From NCBI GenBank assembly GCA_965644295.1, contig CBFFRP010000109.1, positions 1-64,000 on the forward strand: a stretch of 64,000 nucleotides of DNA. The letters run 5' to 3'. Of the stretch, positions 48,901 to 60,227 are shown in pieces. The stretch comes from Paraphysomonas bandaiensis (Eukaryota; Chrysophyceae). The first letter of the stretch is position 1. The number at the start of each line of letters is the position of its first letter. The position numbers and the translations under genes were made by a program. The notes below the pieces were generated by a model that saw nothing but the letters and a program-made list of their open reading frames with translations, made no database searches and was not told the DNA's origin.

Positions 48901-51900
48901 TAGTCGTCACTGTGACCCATTCCTGGTCATCTACTCCAGCGAAACCTCCCTCAAGCCAAATAGATGCAATTGGTTCTTTGGTTATTATATTGTGTATATT
49001 TCTTTCAGTGCTGTTGTTATCGGGGCATAATGCTGTTGGAGTTGTACTAGGAACCTCAGTTGCTAGTCGAGAAGCCTCAGATGTCGGAGAAGTTGTCGGG
49101 AGAATTGAAGGACTATGAGTACCACCGATGGAGGGGGACGTTGACGGAGAGTGAACTGTTTGAGGAGTAAACAGTGCCATACAAATGGTGCATGAATCAT
49201 CCTGTACATCTTCCCCAACCACTAAAGTAAACACAACTTCCGCAGTAGTATGAGCGGTTTCCTCGTCTACGCATTGGTCTTCTTGAATAATAATACTAGC
49301 ACCAGTCGAGGACCGATCAAACGCACGCAAACCAGTTGAATCAGCTAAACTAATTGCACTACCGACTATACCAAATATACCAGGAGCCATGGTGTACCTG
49401 TACTTGAAATCAATGTGCCGATTACTATCAGTAACACCATCAAATATTGCCCCCTCCAGTGTTAGTCCTTCAACACAACTTATGGCAACACCATCCGCAA
49501 ATGAAAAATACGCTAATGTTTCGGCTGTCTCATTCATTACATAGTACGACGGGTCTGACGAATCGTGTGGCTGCAAAACAGCTCGGAAGAAACGACGACC
49601 CACCAATAGAGTGCGAGGTATTAACAAACGGTCATATACCAAAGTCTGCAACTGCAAAACCACTCCAGCATCTACACCATCTGGGTACGCACAGAATATA
49701 GTAGACGACTCGCAGCCTGCAGGGAAATTGAAACGAATAAAATTGTTATCGTTAGTAACATCTTCGTTTTCACGAGTGATCGGGCCTGAGCCAACAACAA
49801 ACATATTGTTTGACACGTTATACACACCATGCTCAGCTACAAGCCACGACAGTGTCATTGGTGGATAAATAGGCTGTGGAATCGCCCACTCTTTTGAACA
49901 GAAACTGTCATTTGCTTGATAAATACGTGTCTCGAAAGTAACTGATCCAGTTGTCTGCACATTTCTAACTCTAGCGATCGCAGGGAACCCATCTGAAGGT
50001 GAATCGCCAGGTATATTAGGAAGACTCACAAATACACTAGCATTTCGGAAATTGGTCAATACCGTTGTCACGGTAACCCATTCCTGGTCATCAACACCAG
50101 CGTAACCACCTTCTAACCAAAGATCCGAAACTCCGTGTTTTGTAACCATGTCTACGACATTTGTACTGGAATTTGAAATTCGAGGACACAAAGGTGTTGG
50201 AATCGAAGTTGGGGAAGTAGGAGCCCATGTCGAGGTTGGTGCAACCGAAAGAGTAGGTGAAATCGAAGGTGAAGAAGATGAAGGCTTAAACGAAGGAGAA
50301 CTTGATGGCATATGAGTTGGCTGCGAAGTTATCACTGCACCCTCAGGACTAAACACAGCATTGCACACAAGACATGAAACTGAATCCGCCCTTTCACCAA
50401 CTGCTAAAGTGAAAACATCTTCGGGGGTGGAATGGGTGGTTTCTTCATCCACGCACTGATCCTCCTGGGTAATGATGCTCGCACCAGTCGTAGTGCGATC
50501 AAATGCACGTAAACCAGTTGAGTCAGTCAAACTGGTAGAGCTACCGACGATACCATAAATGCCTGGAGGAAGTATATATGTATATTGAAAATCAATCAAC
50601 CGCCTTACATTCGTCACGTCATTGAATACAGCAGTCTCAAATGACAAGCCTTCCACACAACTTAACGATACCCCACCAGAAAAGGACATATATGACAGTG
50701 TCTCAGCAGCTTCATTCATCACATAATATGATTCATCCGTCGAATCATGGGGTTGCAAAACAGCACGGAAAAATCGAAGACCAACATTACGGGTACGTGG
50801 AATCAATAGCCGATCATATACCAAAGTCTGGAGCTGAAGTATCACTCCAACAATCGTACCAGTAGGATACGCACAATAGAGTGTTGAAGATTCACATCCC
50901 GTCGGAAAATTAAATCTGACAAAATTAGCGTCGTTGGTCGGGTCGCTATCTTGTCTGGTAATTGGTCCACTACCAACCATGAAAAAACTTCCAGACAAAT
51001 TGTACGCACCATGCTCAACAACTAACCATGATAACGATAATGGAGGAGATATTGGCTCAGGAACTGCCCACTCTTTGGAACAGAAACTGTCGTTGGCTTG
51101 ATAGATTCGAGTTTCAAAACTGACTCTGCCCGAAGACGTTACAACATTCCGAACTCGGGCTATGGCAGGAAAACCCTCAGATGAAGTATCACCCGGAATA
51201 TTAGGAAGACTAACAAACACACTTGCATTCATAAACGAGTTTACAGTAGTCGTCACTGTGACCCATTCCTGGTCATCTACTCCAGCGAAACCTCCCTCAA
51301 GCCAAATAGATGTGACTTCTTCTTTCGTCACCAAATTGAATAAATCTCCTGCTTCCTTAGTACCACAAGACGAATTTACGATAGTAGGTAATGATGACCC
51401 TGCTGTGCTAGTAAACGTAGGAGACACTGTCGGAAACAGACTGGGGGAGGGGGTCTGGTCACTAGTGGCAGCAAATGACGGCACAAGGGTAGGTAACACG
51501 GATGGTGTACATGTCGGGGACGAGGTGGGGAAAATAGACGGAGAAGCTGTAGGAGAATTAGATAGGTGCTCACTTGGAGCGAGAGTTGGTAGACTTGTGG
51601 GGTGTAATGTTGTTGACAGCACTGTCGGCATCGAAGTTGTCGGTAATGAAGTTGGCAACTTAGTCAAGTTATCAACCGGCCCTGCTCCTGTGGGCAGAGT
51701 TGTTGGGGAAAGACTGTTTATTTCCGTGGGAAAGGAGGTTGTCAGTGCAGTAGTGGGTAATAACGTCGGGCCCGTTGTTGGTAAACCAGACGGCGACAAA
51801 GTGAAAGATACTGTTGGCAAGCTCGACGGGGTAAACGTGGGAGAAATGGACGGGCAACGTGAGGGGCTTACACTTGGATTCATAGTAGGACTCATGCTGG

Positions 51901-54900
51901 GTTGATTAGTTGGCAGAGTCGAAAGCGAGGGTGAAATCGTAGGGCTTGAAGACTCCCGAGTAAACACTGTGCGGCAAACTATACATGATGATACTTCATC
52001 CTGCTCACCTACAACAAATGTAAAGACCGTCTCCTTAGTCGTGTGAGTTGTCTCCTCATCCACGCACTGATCCTCCTGGGTAATGATACTTGCACCAGTC
52101 GTAGTGCGATCAAATGCACGTAAACCAGTTGAGTCAGTCAAACTGGTAGAGCTACCGACGATGCCATAAATGCCGGGGGGGGCAGAAAATGTAAACTGAA
52201 AATCAATCAACCGCCTTACATTCGTCACGTCATTGAATACAGCAGTCTCCAGGGACAAACCGGATACACAACTTAACGATACCCCACCAGAAAAGGACAT
52301 ATATGACAGTGTCTCAGCAGCTTCATTCATCACATAATATGATTCATCCGTCGAATCATGGGGTTGCAAAACAGCACGGAAAAATCGAAGACCAACATTA
52401 CGGGTACGTGGAATCAATAGCCGATCATATACCAAAGTCTGGAGCTGAAGTATCACTCCAACAATCGTACCAGTAGGATACGCACAATAGAGTGTTGAAG
52501 ATTCACATCCCGTCGGAAAATTAAATCTGACAAAATTAGCGTCGTTGGTCGGGTCGCTATCTTGTCTGGTAATTGGTCCACTACCAACCATGAAAAAACT
52601 TCCAGACAAATTGTACGCACCATGCTCAACAACTAACCATGATAACGATAATGGAGGAGATATTGGCTCAGGAACTGCCCACTCTTTGGAACAGAAACTG
52701 TCGTTGGCTTGATAGATTCGAGTTTCAAAACTGACTCTGCCCAAAGACGTTACAACATTCCGAACTCGGGCTATGGCAGGAAAACCCTCAGATGAAGTAT
52801 CACCCGGAATATTAGGAAGACTAACAAACACACTTGCATTCATAAACGAGTTTACAGTAGTCGTCACTGTGACCCATTCCTGGTCATCTACTCCAGCGAA
52901 ACCTCCCTCAAGCCAAATAGATGTGACTTCTTCTTTCGTCACCAAATTGAATAAATCTCCTGCTTCCTTAGTACCACAAGACGAATTTACGATAGTAGGT
53001 AATGATGACCCTGCTGTGCTAGTAAACGTAGGAGACACTGTCGGAAACAGACTGGGGGAGGGGGTCTGGTCACTAGTGGCAGCAAATGACGGCACAAGGG
53101 TAGGTAACACGGATGGTGTACATGTCGGGGACGAGGTGGGGAAAATAGACGGAGAAGCTGTAGGAGAATTAGATAGGTGCTCACTTGGAGCGAGAGTTGG
53201 TAGACTTGTGGGGTGTAATGTTGTTGACAGCACTGTCGGCATCGAAGTTGTCGGTAATGAAGTTGGCAACTTAGTCAAGTTATCAACCGGCCCTGCTCCT
53301 GTGGGCAGAGTTGTTGGGGAAAGACTGTTTATTTCCGTGGGAAAGGAGGTTGTCAGTGCAGTAGTGGGTAATAACGTCGGGCCCGTTGTTGGTAAACCAG
53401 ACGGCGACAAAGTGAAAGATACTGTTGGCAAGCTCGACGGGGTAAACGTGGGAGAAATGGACGGGCAACGTGAGGGGCTTACACTTGGATTCATAGTAGG
53501 ACTCATGCTGGGTTGATTAGTTGGCAGAGTCGAAAGCGAGGGTGAAATCGTAGGGCTTGAAGACTCCCGAGTAAACACTGTGCGGCAAACTATACATGAT
53601 GATACTTCATCCTGCTCACCTACAACAAATGTAAAGACCGTCTCCTTAGTCGTGTGAGTTGTCTCCTCATCCACGCACTGATCCTCCTGGGTAATGATAC
53701 TTGCACCAGTCGTAGTGCGATCAAATGCACGTAAACCAGTTGAGTCAGTCAAACTGGTAGAGCTACCGACGATGCCATAAATGCCGGGGGGCAGAAAATG
53801 TAAACTGAAAATCAATCAACCGCCTTACATTCGTCACGTCATTGAATACAGCAGTCTCCAGGGACAAACCGGATACACAACTTAACGATACCCCACCAGA
53901 AAAGGACATATATGACAGTGTCTCAGCAGCTTCATTCATCACATAATATGATTCATCCGTCGAATCATGGGGTTGCAAAACAGCACGGAAAAATCGAAGA
54001 CCAACATTACGGGTACGTGGAATCAATAGCCGATCATATACCAAAGTCTGGAGCTGAAGTATCACTCCAACAATCGTACCAGTAGGATACGCACAATAGA
54101 GTGTTGAAGATTCACATCCCGTCGGAAAATTAAATCTGACAAAATTAGCGTCGTTGGTCGGGTCGCTATCTTGTCTGGTAATTGGTCCACTACCAACCAT
54201 GAAAAAACTTCCAGACAAATTGTACGCACCATGCTCAACAACTAACCATGATAACGATAATGGAGGAGATATTGGCTCAGGAACTGCCCACTCTTTGGAA
54301 CAGAAACTGTCGTTGGCTTGATAGATTCGAGTTTCAAAACTGACTCTGCCCGAAGACGTTACAACATTCCGAACTCGGGCTATGGCAGGAAAACCCTCAG
54401 ATGAAGTATCACCCGGAATATTAGGAAGACTAACAAACACACTTGCATTCATAAACGAGTTTACAGTAGTCGTCACTGTGACCCATTCCTGGTCATCTAC
54501 TCCAGCGAAACCTCCCTCAAGCCAAATAGATGTGACTTCTTCTTTCGTCACCAAATTGAATAAATCTCCTGCTTCCTTAGTACCACAAGACGAATTTACG
54601 ATAGTAGGTAATGATGACCCTGCTGTGCTAGTAAACGTAGGAGACACTGTCGGAAACAGACTGGGGGAGGGGGTCTGGTCACTAGTGACAGCAAATGACG
54701 GCACAAGGGTAGGTAACACGGATGGTGTACATGTCGGGGACGAGGTGGGGAAAATAGACGGAGAAGCTGTAGGAGAATTAGATAGGTGCTCACTTGGAGC
54801 GAGAGTTGGTAGAATGGTTGGCACGGAAGACTGTCCACTTGTTGGACGCGCTGAGGGTGATAACATTGGAGGTCCAGTTGGGATATGGAACACTGGGGGA

Positions 54901-56030
54901 AAGTATGACGCCTTGCATACTGTACATGAATAGGATTCACTCTGCTCACCCACAACAAAAGTAAACACCGTTTCCATTGTCGTATGGTTAGTTTCCGCAT
55001 CCACACATTGGTCCTCCTGAGTGATGATACTTGCACCAGAAGTTGTACGATTAAATGCACGCAAACCAGTTGAATCAGCTAAACTAGTTGCACTACCGAC
55101 TATACCAAATATACCAGGAGCCATGGTGTACCTGTACTTGAAATCAATGTGCCGATTACTATCAGTAACACCATCAAATATTGCCCCCTCCAGTGTTAGT
55201 CCTTCAACACAACTTATGGCAACACCATCCGCAAATGAAAAATACGCTAATGTTTCGGCTGTCTCATTCATTACATAGTACGACGGGTCTGACGAATCGT
55301 GTGGCTGCAAAACAGCTCGGAAGAAACGACGACCCACCAATAGAGTGCGAGGTATTAACAAACGGTCATATACCAAAGTCTGCAACTGCAAAACCACTCC
55401 AGCATCTACACCATCTGGGTACGCACAGAATATAGTAGACGACTCGCAGCCTGCAGGGAAATTGAAACGAATAAAATTGTTATCGTTAGTAACATCTTCG
55501 TTTTCACGAGTGATCGGGCCTGAGTCAACAACAAACATATTGTTTGACACGTTATACACACCATGCTCAGCTACAAGCCACGACAGTGTCATTGGTGGAT
55601 AAATAGGCTGTGGAATCGCCCACTCTTTTGAACAGAAACTGTCATTTGCTTGATAAATACGTGTCTCGAAAGTAACTGATCCAGTTGTCTGCACATTTCT
55701 AACTCTAGCGATCGCAGGGAACCCATCTGAAGGTGAATCGCCAGGTATATTAGGAAGACTCACAAATACACTAGCATTTCGGAAATTGGTCAATACCGTT
55801 GTCACGGTAACCCATTCCTGGTCATCTGCACTAACGAAGCCGCTCTCAATCCAATTATCTCGTACGGGAAGCTTAGCAACCATGTCTATGACATCTGTGT
55901 GGTTGGTGTCTACTGGAGGACATAATGGGCTACTTGACGGAGAGAGAGTGGGTGCTTCAGTTGCAATAGTTAGTGTACTTACAGCAGTGAGCATCAGTAC
56001 GGCTGCAAAGGCGGAAGTGGTCATCGCCAT
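36935..56030 (-). CDS. Giant polycystin-1/REJ-like multidomain surface receptor (single exon, about 6365 aa, one frameshift)
   Basis: The ATG at 56030 starts a signal peptide (residues about 1-23). Then follow six modules of about 350 residues (SWLVxEHG marks at 55567, 54236, 52626, 51015, 49835, 48669). They contain WLEGGFAGVDDQEWVTVTT, FETRIYQAND and conserved Cys, and PT-rich stalks separate them. Next come an FGDGWD domain (about 47850), LRRs with plant-type LTGTIPS...LAGPIPQ (46.2-46.8 kb), an 11-copy stalk array (44.2-46.1 kb), REJ/PKD-like domains (41.2-44 kb; LDGSLSFDSD...YSWDC), EGF-like Cys clusters (40.6-41 kb), a GPS-like segment (39.7-39.85 kb), and about eight membrane helices between 39.55 and 37.43 kb with long cytosolic loops. 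It ends SSGENL at 36935. A 2-base shortfall in a G run at 53786-53791 shifts the frame; adding it makes 6366 codons exactly. Polycystin-1 relatives act in cell-surface sensing or adhesion, often on flagella. That role here is inference. Confidence 0.9.
39487..39850 (-). other. GPS-like juxtamembrane segment and first membrane helix of the giant receptor
   Basis: Before the first hydrophobic helix (GVSTIAAILLLMVAGFVVLY) the protein has a Cys-rich stretch CYQYDLPGETLAECDSC...MTCRNSLEFFCP. The spacing of Cys resembles the GPCR proteolysis site of GAIN domains in polycystins, but the cleavage tripeptide HL(S/T) is absent (RNSLEFF). A long Ser/Thr-rich spacer separates it from the membrane. Autoproteolysis is therefore not expected. 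Confidence 0.5.
44240..46132 (-). repeat. 177-bp (59-residue) minisatellite inside the giant gene, 11 copies
   Basis: The block GATATTTGTATTCGG recurs exactly every 177 bp from 44261 to 46031 (plus strand). Each unit codes on the minus strand for a PT/PS-rich stalk (SPSVEPTSTP(T/I)MTPSAIP..., VGDTN(A/V)PTVLP). Units are nearly identical and differ mainly at two positions (Thr/Ile and Ala/Val), whose order partly repeats every four units. Length is a multiple of three, so copy-number change keeps frame. The 685-codon plus-strand ORF here is only the antisense shadow. Confidence 0.95.
50400..54830 (-). repeat. 1611-bp tandem duplication inside the giant gene
   Basis: Identical landmarks recur at 51162, 52773 and 54382. 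The first interval is 1611 bp (537 codons) and the second 1609 bp because of the shortened G run. The units comprise one surface module plus one PT-rich stalk and are almost base-identical, indicating very recent duplication or gene conversion. More diverged copies of the module lie at 48.06-49.0 kb, 49.2-50.15 kb and 54.95-55.9 kb; the last two are close to each other. Confidence 0.92.
53786..53791. other. Frame-breaking G homopolymer (6 G; sister unit has 8 G)
   Basis: The plus strand reads GCC followed by six G, then CAG. The equivalent site one unit away (52175-52182) has eight G. With six, the minus-strand frame ends in HLWHRR and a stop at 53763. With eight it continues as PPGIYGIVGS. 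It could be an assembly or sequencing error in a homopolymer or a real inactivating or allelic indel. Confidence 0.85.
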
Positions 56031-56836
56031 GAATTATTTTTTTCAAACTGAAAAGACTGTGTCTACTTGATCATGTATGAGGAAATAAACGTAAATCGAC
56101 TGCAGCTCTACTGTTGATGATAGTATTGCGCATCACTCTCATTGAACTATCTCCTTCACATGGAGCATATGGAGCATAGTTCCCATATCATATCCATTTA
56201 TGTCAACATACACGCACATCATCCAAAATTTCACTGCCAAGATCCAAAAGTCGTGCATCGCTAGAATCCAATCGATCGAACGTAGTGCTGTTTTATTGGC
56301 CCAATTATACAGAGGTCCATTGTTAACAGCCAATAGTTAAGAGTGTTCAATCCAACAGGATACGGCACTGGATTCAATTTGCAGGGTTACTGGAGAGTCA
56401 TGTACGTAACAGTGTTATACTCCAGATGATTTGAGATAAAGCGGCAAGTGGAATATTTCAATACGATATCTACATGCAGTGCAGTCAACACAGGCTGCAG
56501 AAACATATCAGTAAGTGCTAAAGTTCGAAGATACGTTGGTTTCAGCGGCTAGCACCAACATATGAAAATCAAGAGATTACTACACCTAATATACTGAGAC
56601 ATATCAAGTCCATAATTCAATTTCTATATGGCTCAGCGTGTATGTTATGGTATGGTGTTCACTCGTGCTAGCTGCTACACGCGGAGAAGATTCTTGCCGA
56701 ATACGAGGACTATCTTGGATCAACTAATAAAAGTCGAAAATCTCCGCTGCCAAATATTCCATAGAATAAATTCATCAGCCTGATGTGAAAGATTGAGTTG
56801 AGAACTATCCGTACCGCAGCTTACGAAAGCAATGTA
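56031..56836. other. Intergenic upstream of the giant receptor
   Basis: No gene seen. This region must hold the promoter of the minus-strand receptor gene, but no TATA-like box is clear near 56060-56110. Confidence 0.4.
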
Positions 56837-57262
56837 ATATAAGTTGATGAACTCTAGACCAGATATTGCCTATGCTGTCGGTCTAGATATGCTTTTATGC
56901 CAATGATGGCTACCTGTAATTTGATATTAGTACAATATGTTAGGGGCACCGTTTGGAAAGGTATCTGGTTCAGCGGTACCAGCTTCGATATGCACATGTT
57001 CACTGATTCAGCTTGGGCTGAAGACATAATGTCTCGCCGACCCACGACCGATTTCATCGGATGGACCACTTTCTTGGTAGTCCATACTACAAGCCCCTAT
57101 ATCGACGTCATCAATGCAGGGTGAGTATGCCGGTATGCAGAAACGGGTGTGGCTTCGGGAGTGTTGGCGGAACTAGGACTTCGACTGTGCGAACCTAGTT
57201 ACACAAGTGTTCAAAACATAATGAGATCAAATACCACTGGGTACGTGACATGTTGATCATTC
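56837..57262 (+). pseudogene. Decayed Ty1/copia RT-RNase H fragment
   Basis: Reads MNSRPDIAYAVG (RT end, compare TRPDIAYAVN at 3345 in the other copia copy), then in another frame YVRGTVWKGIWF, FTDSAWAEDIMSRRPTTDFI (RNase H FxDSDWA...RRSTTG region), and then GVASGVLAELGLRLCEPSYT. Stops and frame changes interrupt, and the middle is compressed. It is too diverged to belong to the 1042-4038 element. Confidence 0.7.
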
Positions 57263-58598
57263 AGCACTGCGATATTGTATAACGTTGAAACAGATGATCA
57301 AAGTGAGAGGTATTCACGAAGTCGTTGTGTAGTGTGATTTATGAGAAGCGTAGAAGAGGTGTCTAGGTGAGGATCAGATCGGTGGAGGTCACCGGAGAAA
57401 ATTAGTACAATCGCGGAGATCGTAAAAGAGTTGACAAGGGTGTAGGTGGCTGAAGTGTCGGAGTCATACGCCCACCAGTTTGTCCTTGGTTTTTGGTGGT
57501 TGCATATCCGTCAGTTATGTCTCGTGATGTGAAATTCTATCTACAGCTTTTGAATTGAGAGTGTTGAGTTTTTGCGTTTAGCTGTTTGTAAACAATTAAA
57601 AGGTGTGTTTCTAAGGTATTTGAATTTAGACCGTTATCTTCAGAATACAGTATATGTAAACAGTATTACAGGCACTAATGATATGAATTATATTTGTGAA
57701 ACTGAAATATATTGACAGTATAAGATATTGATCTAAGATCTGATTAAATTGATTGGTAGTAGAGGGGTAAATGTCTGTTTATATAGCAATAGGAGTTCAA
57801 GAGTCAGAACCAGATTAGTAGATAGATGAACAAACTAGTCAAGCTAGATAAGTATCTGCCATTTACTAACAAGTGCATACTCTGATGTCCTACTATTTAA
57901 CGCTAAGAGAATTGTTTGTGCGTCACCGCAAGTATCAAGGTGCGACCATTCTCGCTATATTCATAAAAGTGTATGTAGGGGACGTTGAACTACTACTACT
58001 ACACTGGAACGCTTAAGACTACACATACATTTTGATTGGTAGTAGAGATTACATAAATGTGGTGCATGACAATGAATGATGAGAGATGTTGATCATAGTT
58101 TAAGAATTGATTATTACATACACTTTCTGTTTTGTAATTTATTTAAAACGTCCCACAGAAATTCTAGGTTGGATATTACGTGCTATATTTTATTATGCAT
58201 TGCAAGTAATACAATTCCAATTTGATTTTGCCAAGAACGACTATTTTAACATTGCGCAACTTGACATACCAGAGAGGTGGCATCTATTTTATGTGTAGCA
58301 CACGTATACATACTACTAGAAAAAATATATGTTATGAACTTTACGACTTCACTAAAATAGTAAAGCTTTTCTGCTTGTTGTTATACGTCCCAATTTACTT
58401 CATATTGCCTGTCTGAGCTAGCCCTATCTCTAATATAGTAGTGCAATACCTTGCGGCGATTACAATCAGAATGAAATAGTATCGAAGTCAACAACGAACT
58501 AAATACATGTGAATGAAAATATTTACGTGAGTTCATTGAGACGAAGCCCTGCTACACACCAACAAGCACGCTAGTGTGTCAGAATACTGTGCGTAACC
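57263..58598. repeat. Intergenic with R3 and LINE-tail repeats
   Basis: 57585-57800 is related to 36075-36300 (R3). 57780-57930 carries the CCTACTATTTAACGCTAAG...TTTGTGCGTCACCGCAAG block of the LINE 3'-tail family. 58028-58090 repeats part of R3 again (TTGATTGGTAGTAGAG). No coding gene seen. Confidence 0.5.
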
Positions 58599-60227
58599 CT
58601 ATAGTTGAATAGACGTCTCGTTGTCATCGTACAAACCAAACTTCAGCCTGGAATATAAGTTCTTGAAGAGGGTTCTCAAGTAACGATAATTTGGCTTCTC
58701 AAAAAAACCCAGTGATTTAACATGACGAAAATATTCCTTGTACTCTCCTAAAAAATTGAACACCCATTATAAGCAGTATACCAGACATAGAATGGGGTAA
58801 ATCACCAGGCACGCCGGCACACAGATCCCTTAATGTGGTCCTAGCCATTATCCTAAAAAATTAAGTTAATGTACACAATATGTGTTGTAGTCAAAGAAAT
58901 ATCCAAGCATATATACGGCAACTCAACATAAGAATATCAGTGCAACAGTGTGAGAATAAATTCATAGGCAAGATATATCATTGGTATAGTAAAATGGCAC
59001 CCTGCATGAACACCTCTCAATAGCGTGGAATGCATCGTTCCCTTCACTGTCCTCCCCCTCGTCTACAGCCTCCCTCCAGGGGAGAGTGTATCCTGGATAC
59101 AGCGCCAGAAGCACATAACCCAGGGCTTCCATGTCGTCTCTTCTGGATTGCTCTGCAGTAACAGGTATCATTAAAGTACTCCCGTTAGTACAATGTTGTT
59201 GGCAATAATGAGAATTCTGCTTCAGTTTGTGTGTATCACAGATAGAAATGACGTGCAGCACAAACTGATAAGCTATTGAGTCAACAATGCTGCATGTCGT
59301 GTGCTGCCTGCACAGATAGTTACCTATTCCTAACAGCGCATTGTGAGACATGTATCCCTTTGTTCCAGCTATACTATGCTCATCTGTGTACCGTACGTGA
59401 AGACCTGAGCTACTTCTATAGAACGATGATAGACCGAAGTCGACTATGTAAACTGTCGAATTATGACGTCCCACTCCCAGGGCAAAGTTATGAGGTTTAA
59501 TGTCCCTGTCATCCACATGAAAGGATAAAAACGACAAAAAAGATGACATTCGTGCAATGAAAGAAGTACCCCCTCACTCACCTGTGTACTATATACTTCT
59601 CGTGTATTTGTTCAAGAAGTGACACAGTCTGGATAGCAATTACTACTGCATTTTTAATCGCAACATGATCTTTCTGTCCAATGGTAGGTCGATGTCCATG
59701 ATTGTACTTTTTATCGTTTCGTTTACGAATAGCGTCGTTAAGATTGCTTCCCAGTCGCTGCATAACCATGGCGTTGTACTGTTTGCCAAGGAACGAGCCC
59801 TGCCAGTATACTGTTGGCACCCCTACTGCATAACACAAAGTTATGAAGCAGCTTCGCAACATAGATCAACTAACCAGTTCCATTAAACATCTTTAATATA
59901 TTATATTCTTTTTGCAGGGTCGACTTTCGCTTCCCATTTTCCTGGTATATGACCGTCATATAGTAATTCTGGACTATTCAACACCAACCATTTTAATTGC
60001 AACATCTCCATTGGTGTGTATGCTTCGACCGGCATACACACTTCCACAACACCCACTTCGAATGTGAGAGGTCAGCTTAAACTGTAATCAGAGTTGTTAG
60101 GCCTAGAGCCAAAGAATGTATGGACATCACACCTCATTAGCCACCAGCTCCGCGTCGATAACATCCTGACTAAGGGTAGGAGCAGGGAAGTGCTCCGAAA
60201 GGGCGTACCATAATACGGAGCACACTC
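58599..60227 (-). CDS. Casein kinase 1-like protein kinase (5' end not resolved)
   Basis: Exons read 5' to 3': 60133-60227 (start uncertain, no ATG), 59989-60081, 59875-59941, 59582-59825, 59324-59505, 59014-59152, 58806-58852, 58599-58747. Introns are 51, 47, 49, 76, 171, 161 and 58 bp. The joined frame shows the whole CK1 domain: glycine loop RSGCCGSVYAG, VAIKMENG (lysine), KEYNILKMFNGTVGVPTVYW, HRDIKPHNFALG (catalytic loop, spliced at R/D), VDFGLSSFY, GTKGYMSHNALLGIEQSRRD (CK1 SRRDD signature), LGYVLLALY...LPW, LCAGVPGEYKEYFRHVKSL and NYRYLRTLFKNL. The protein ends DDNETSIQL. It phosphorylates Ser/Thr; the cellular role is unknown. A first exon upstream of 60227 is required because the reading frame there has no Met before VAIKM. 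Confidence 0.88.

Noticed and set aside
51162-53516. Repeated plus-strand ORFs of 247 codons (MAGKPSDEV...)
   Set aside because: Antisense shadows of the duplicated 1611-bp receptor units.
59885-60060. Alternative minus-strand frame across kinase exons and an intron (LKWLVLNSPELLYDGHIPGK)
   Set aside because: Looks protein-like, but it overlaps two exons whose kinase frame is unambiguous once the 47-bp intron is removed. Only about 57 codons.
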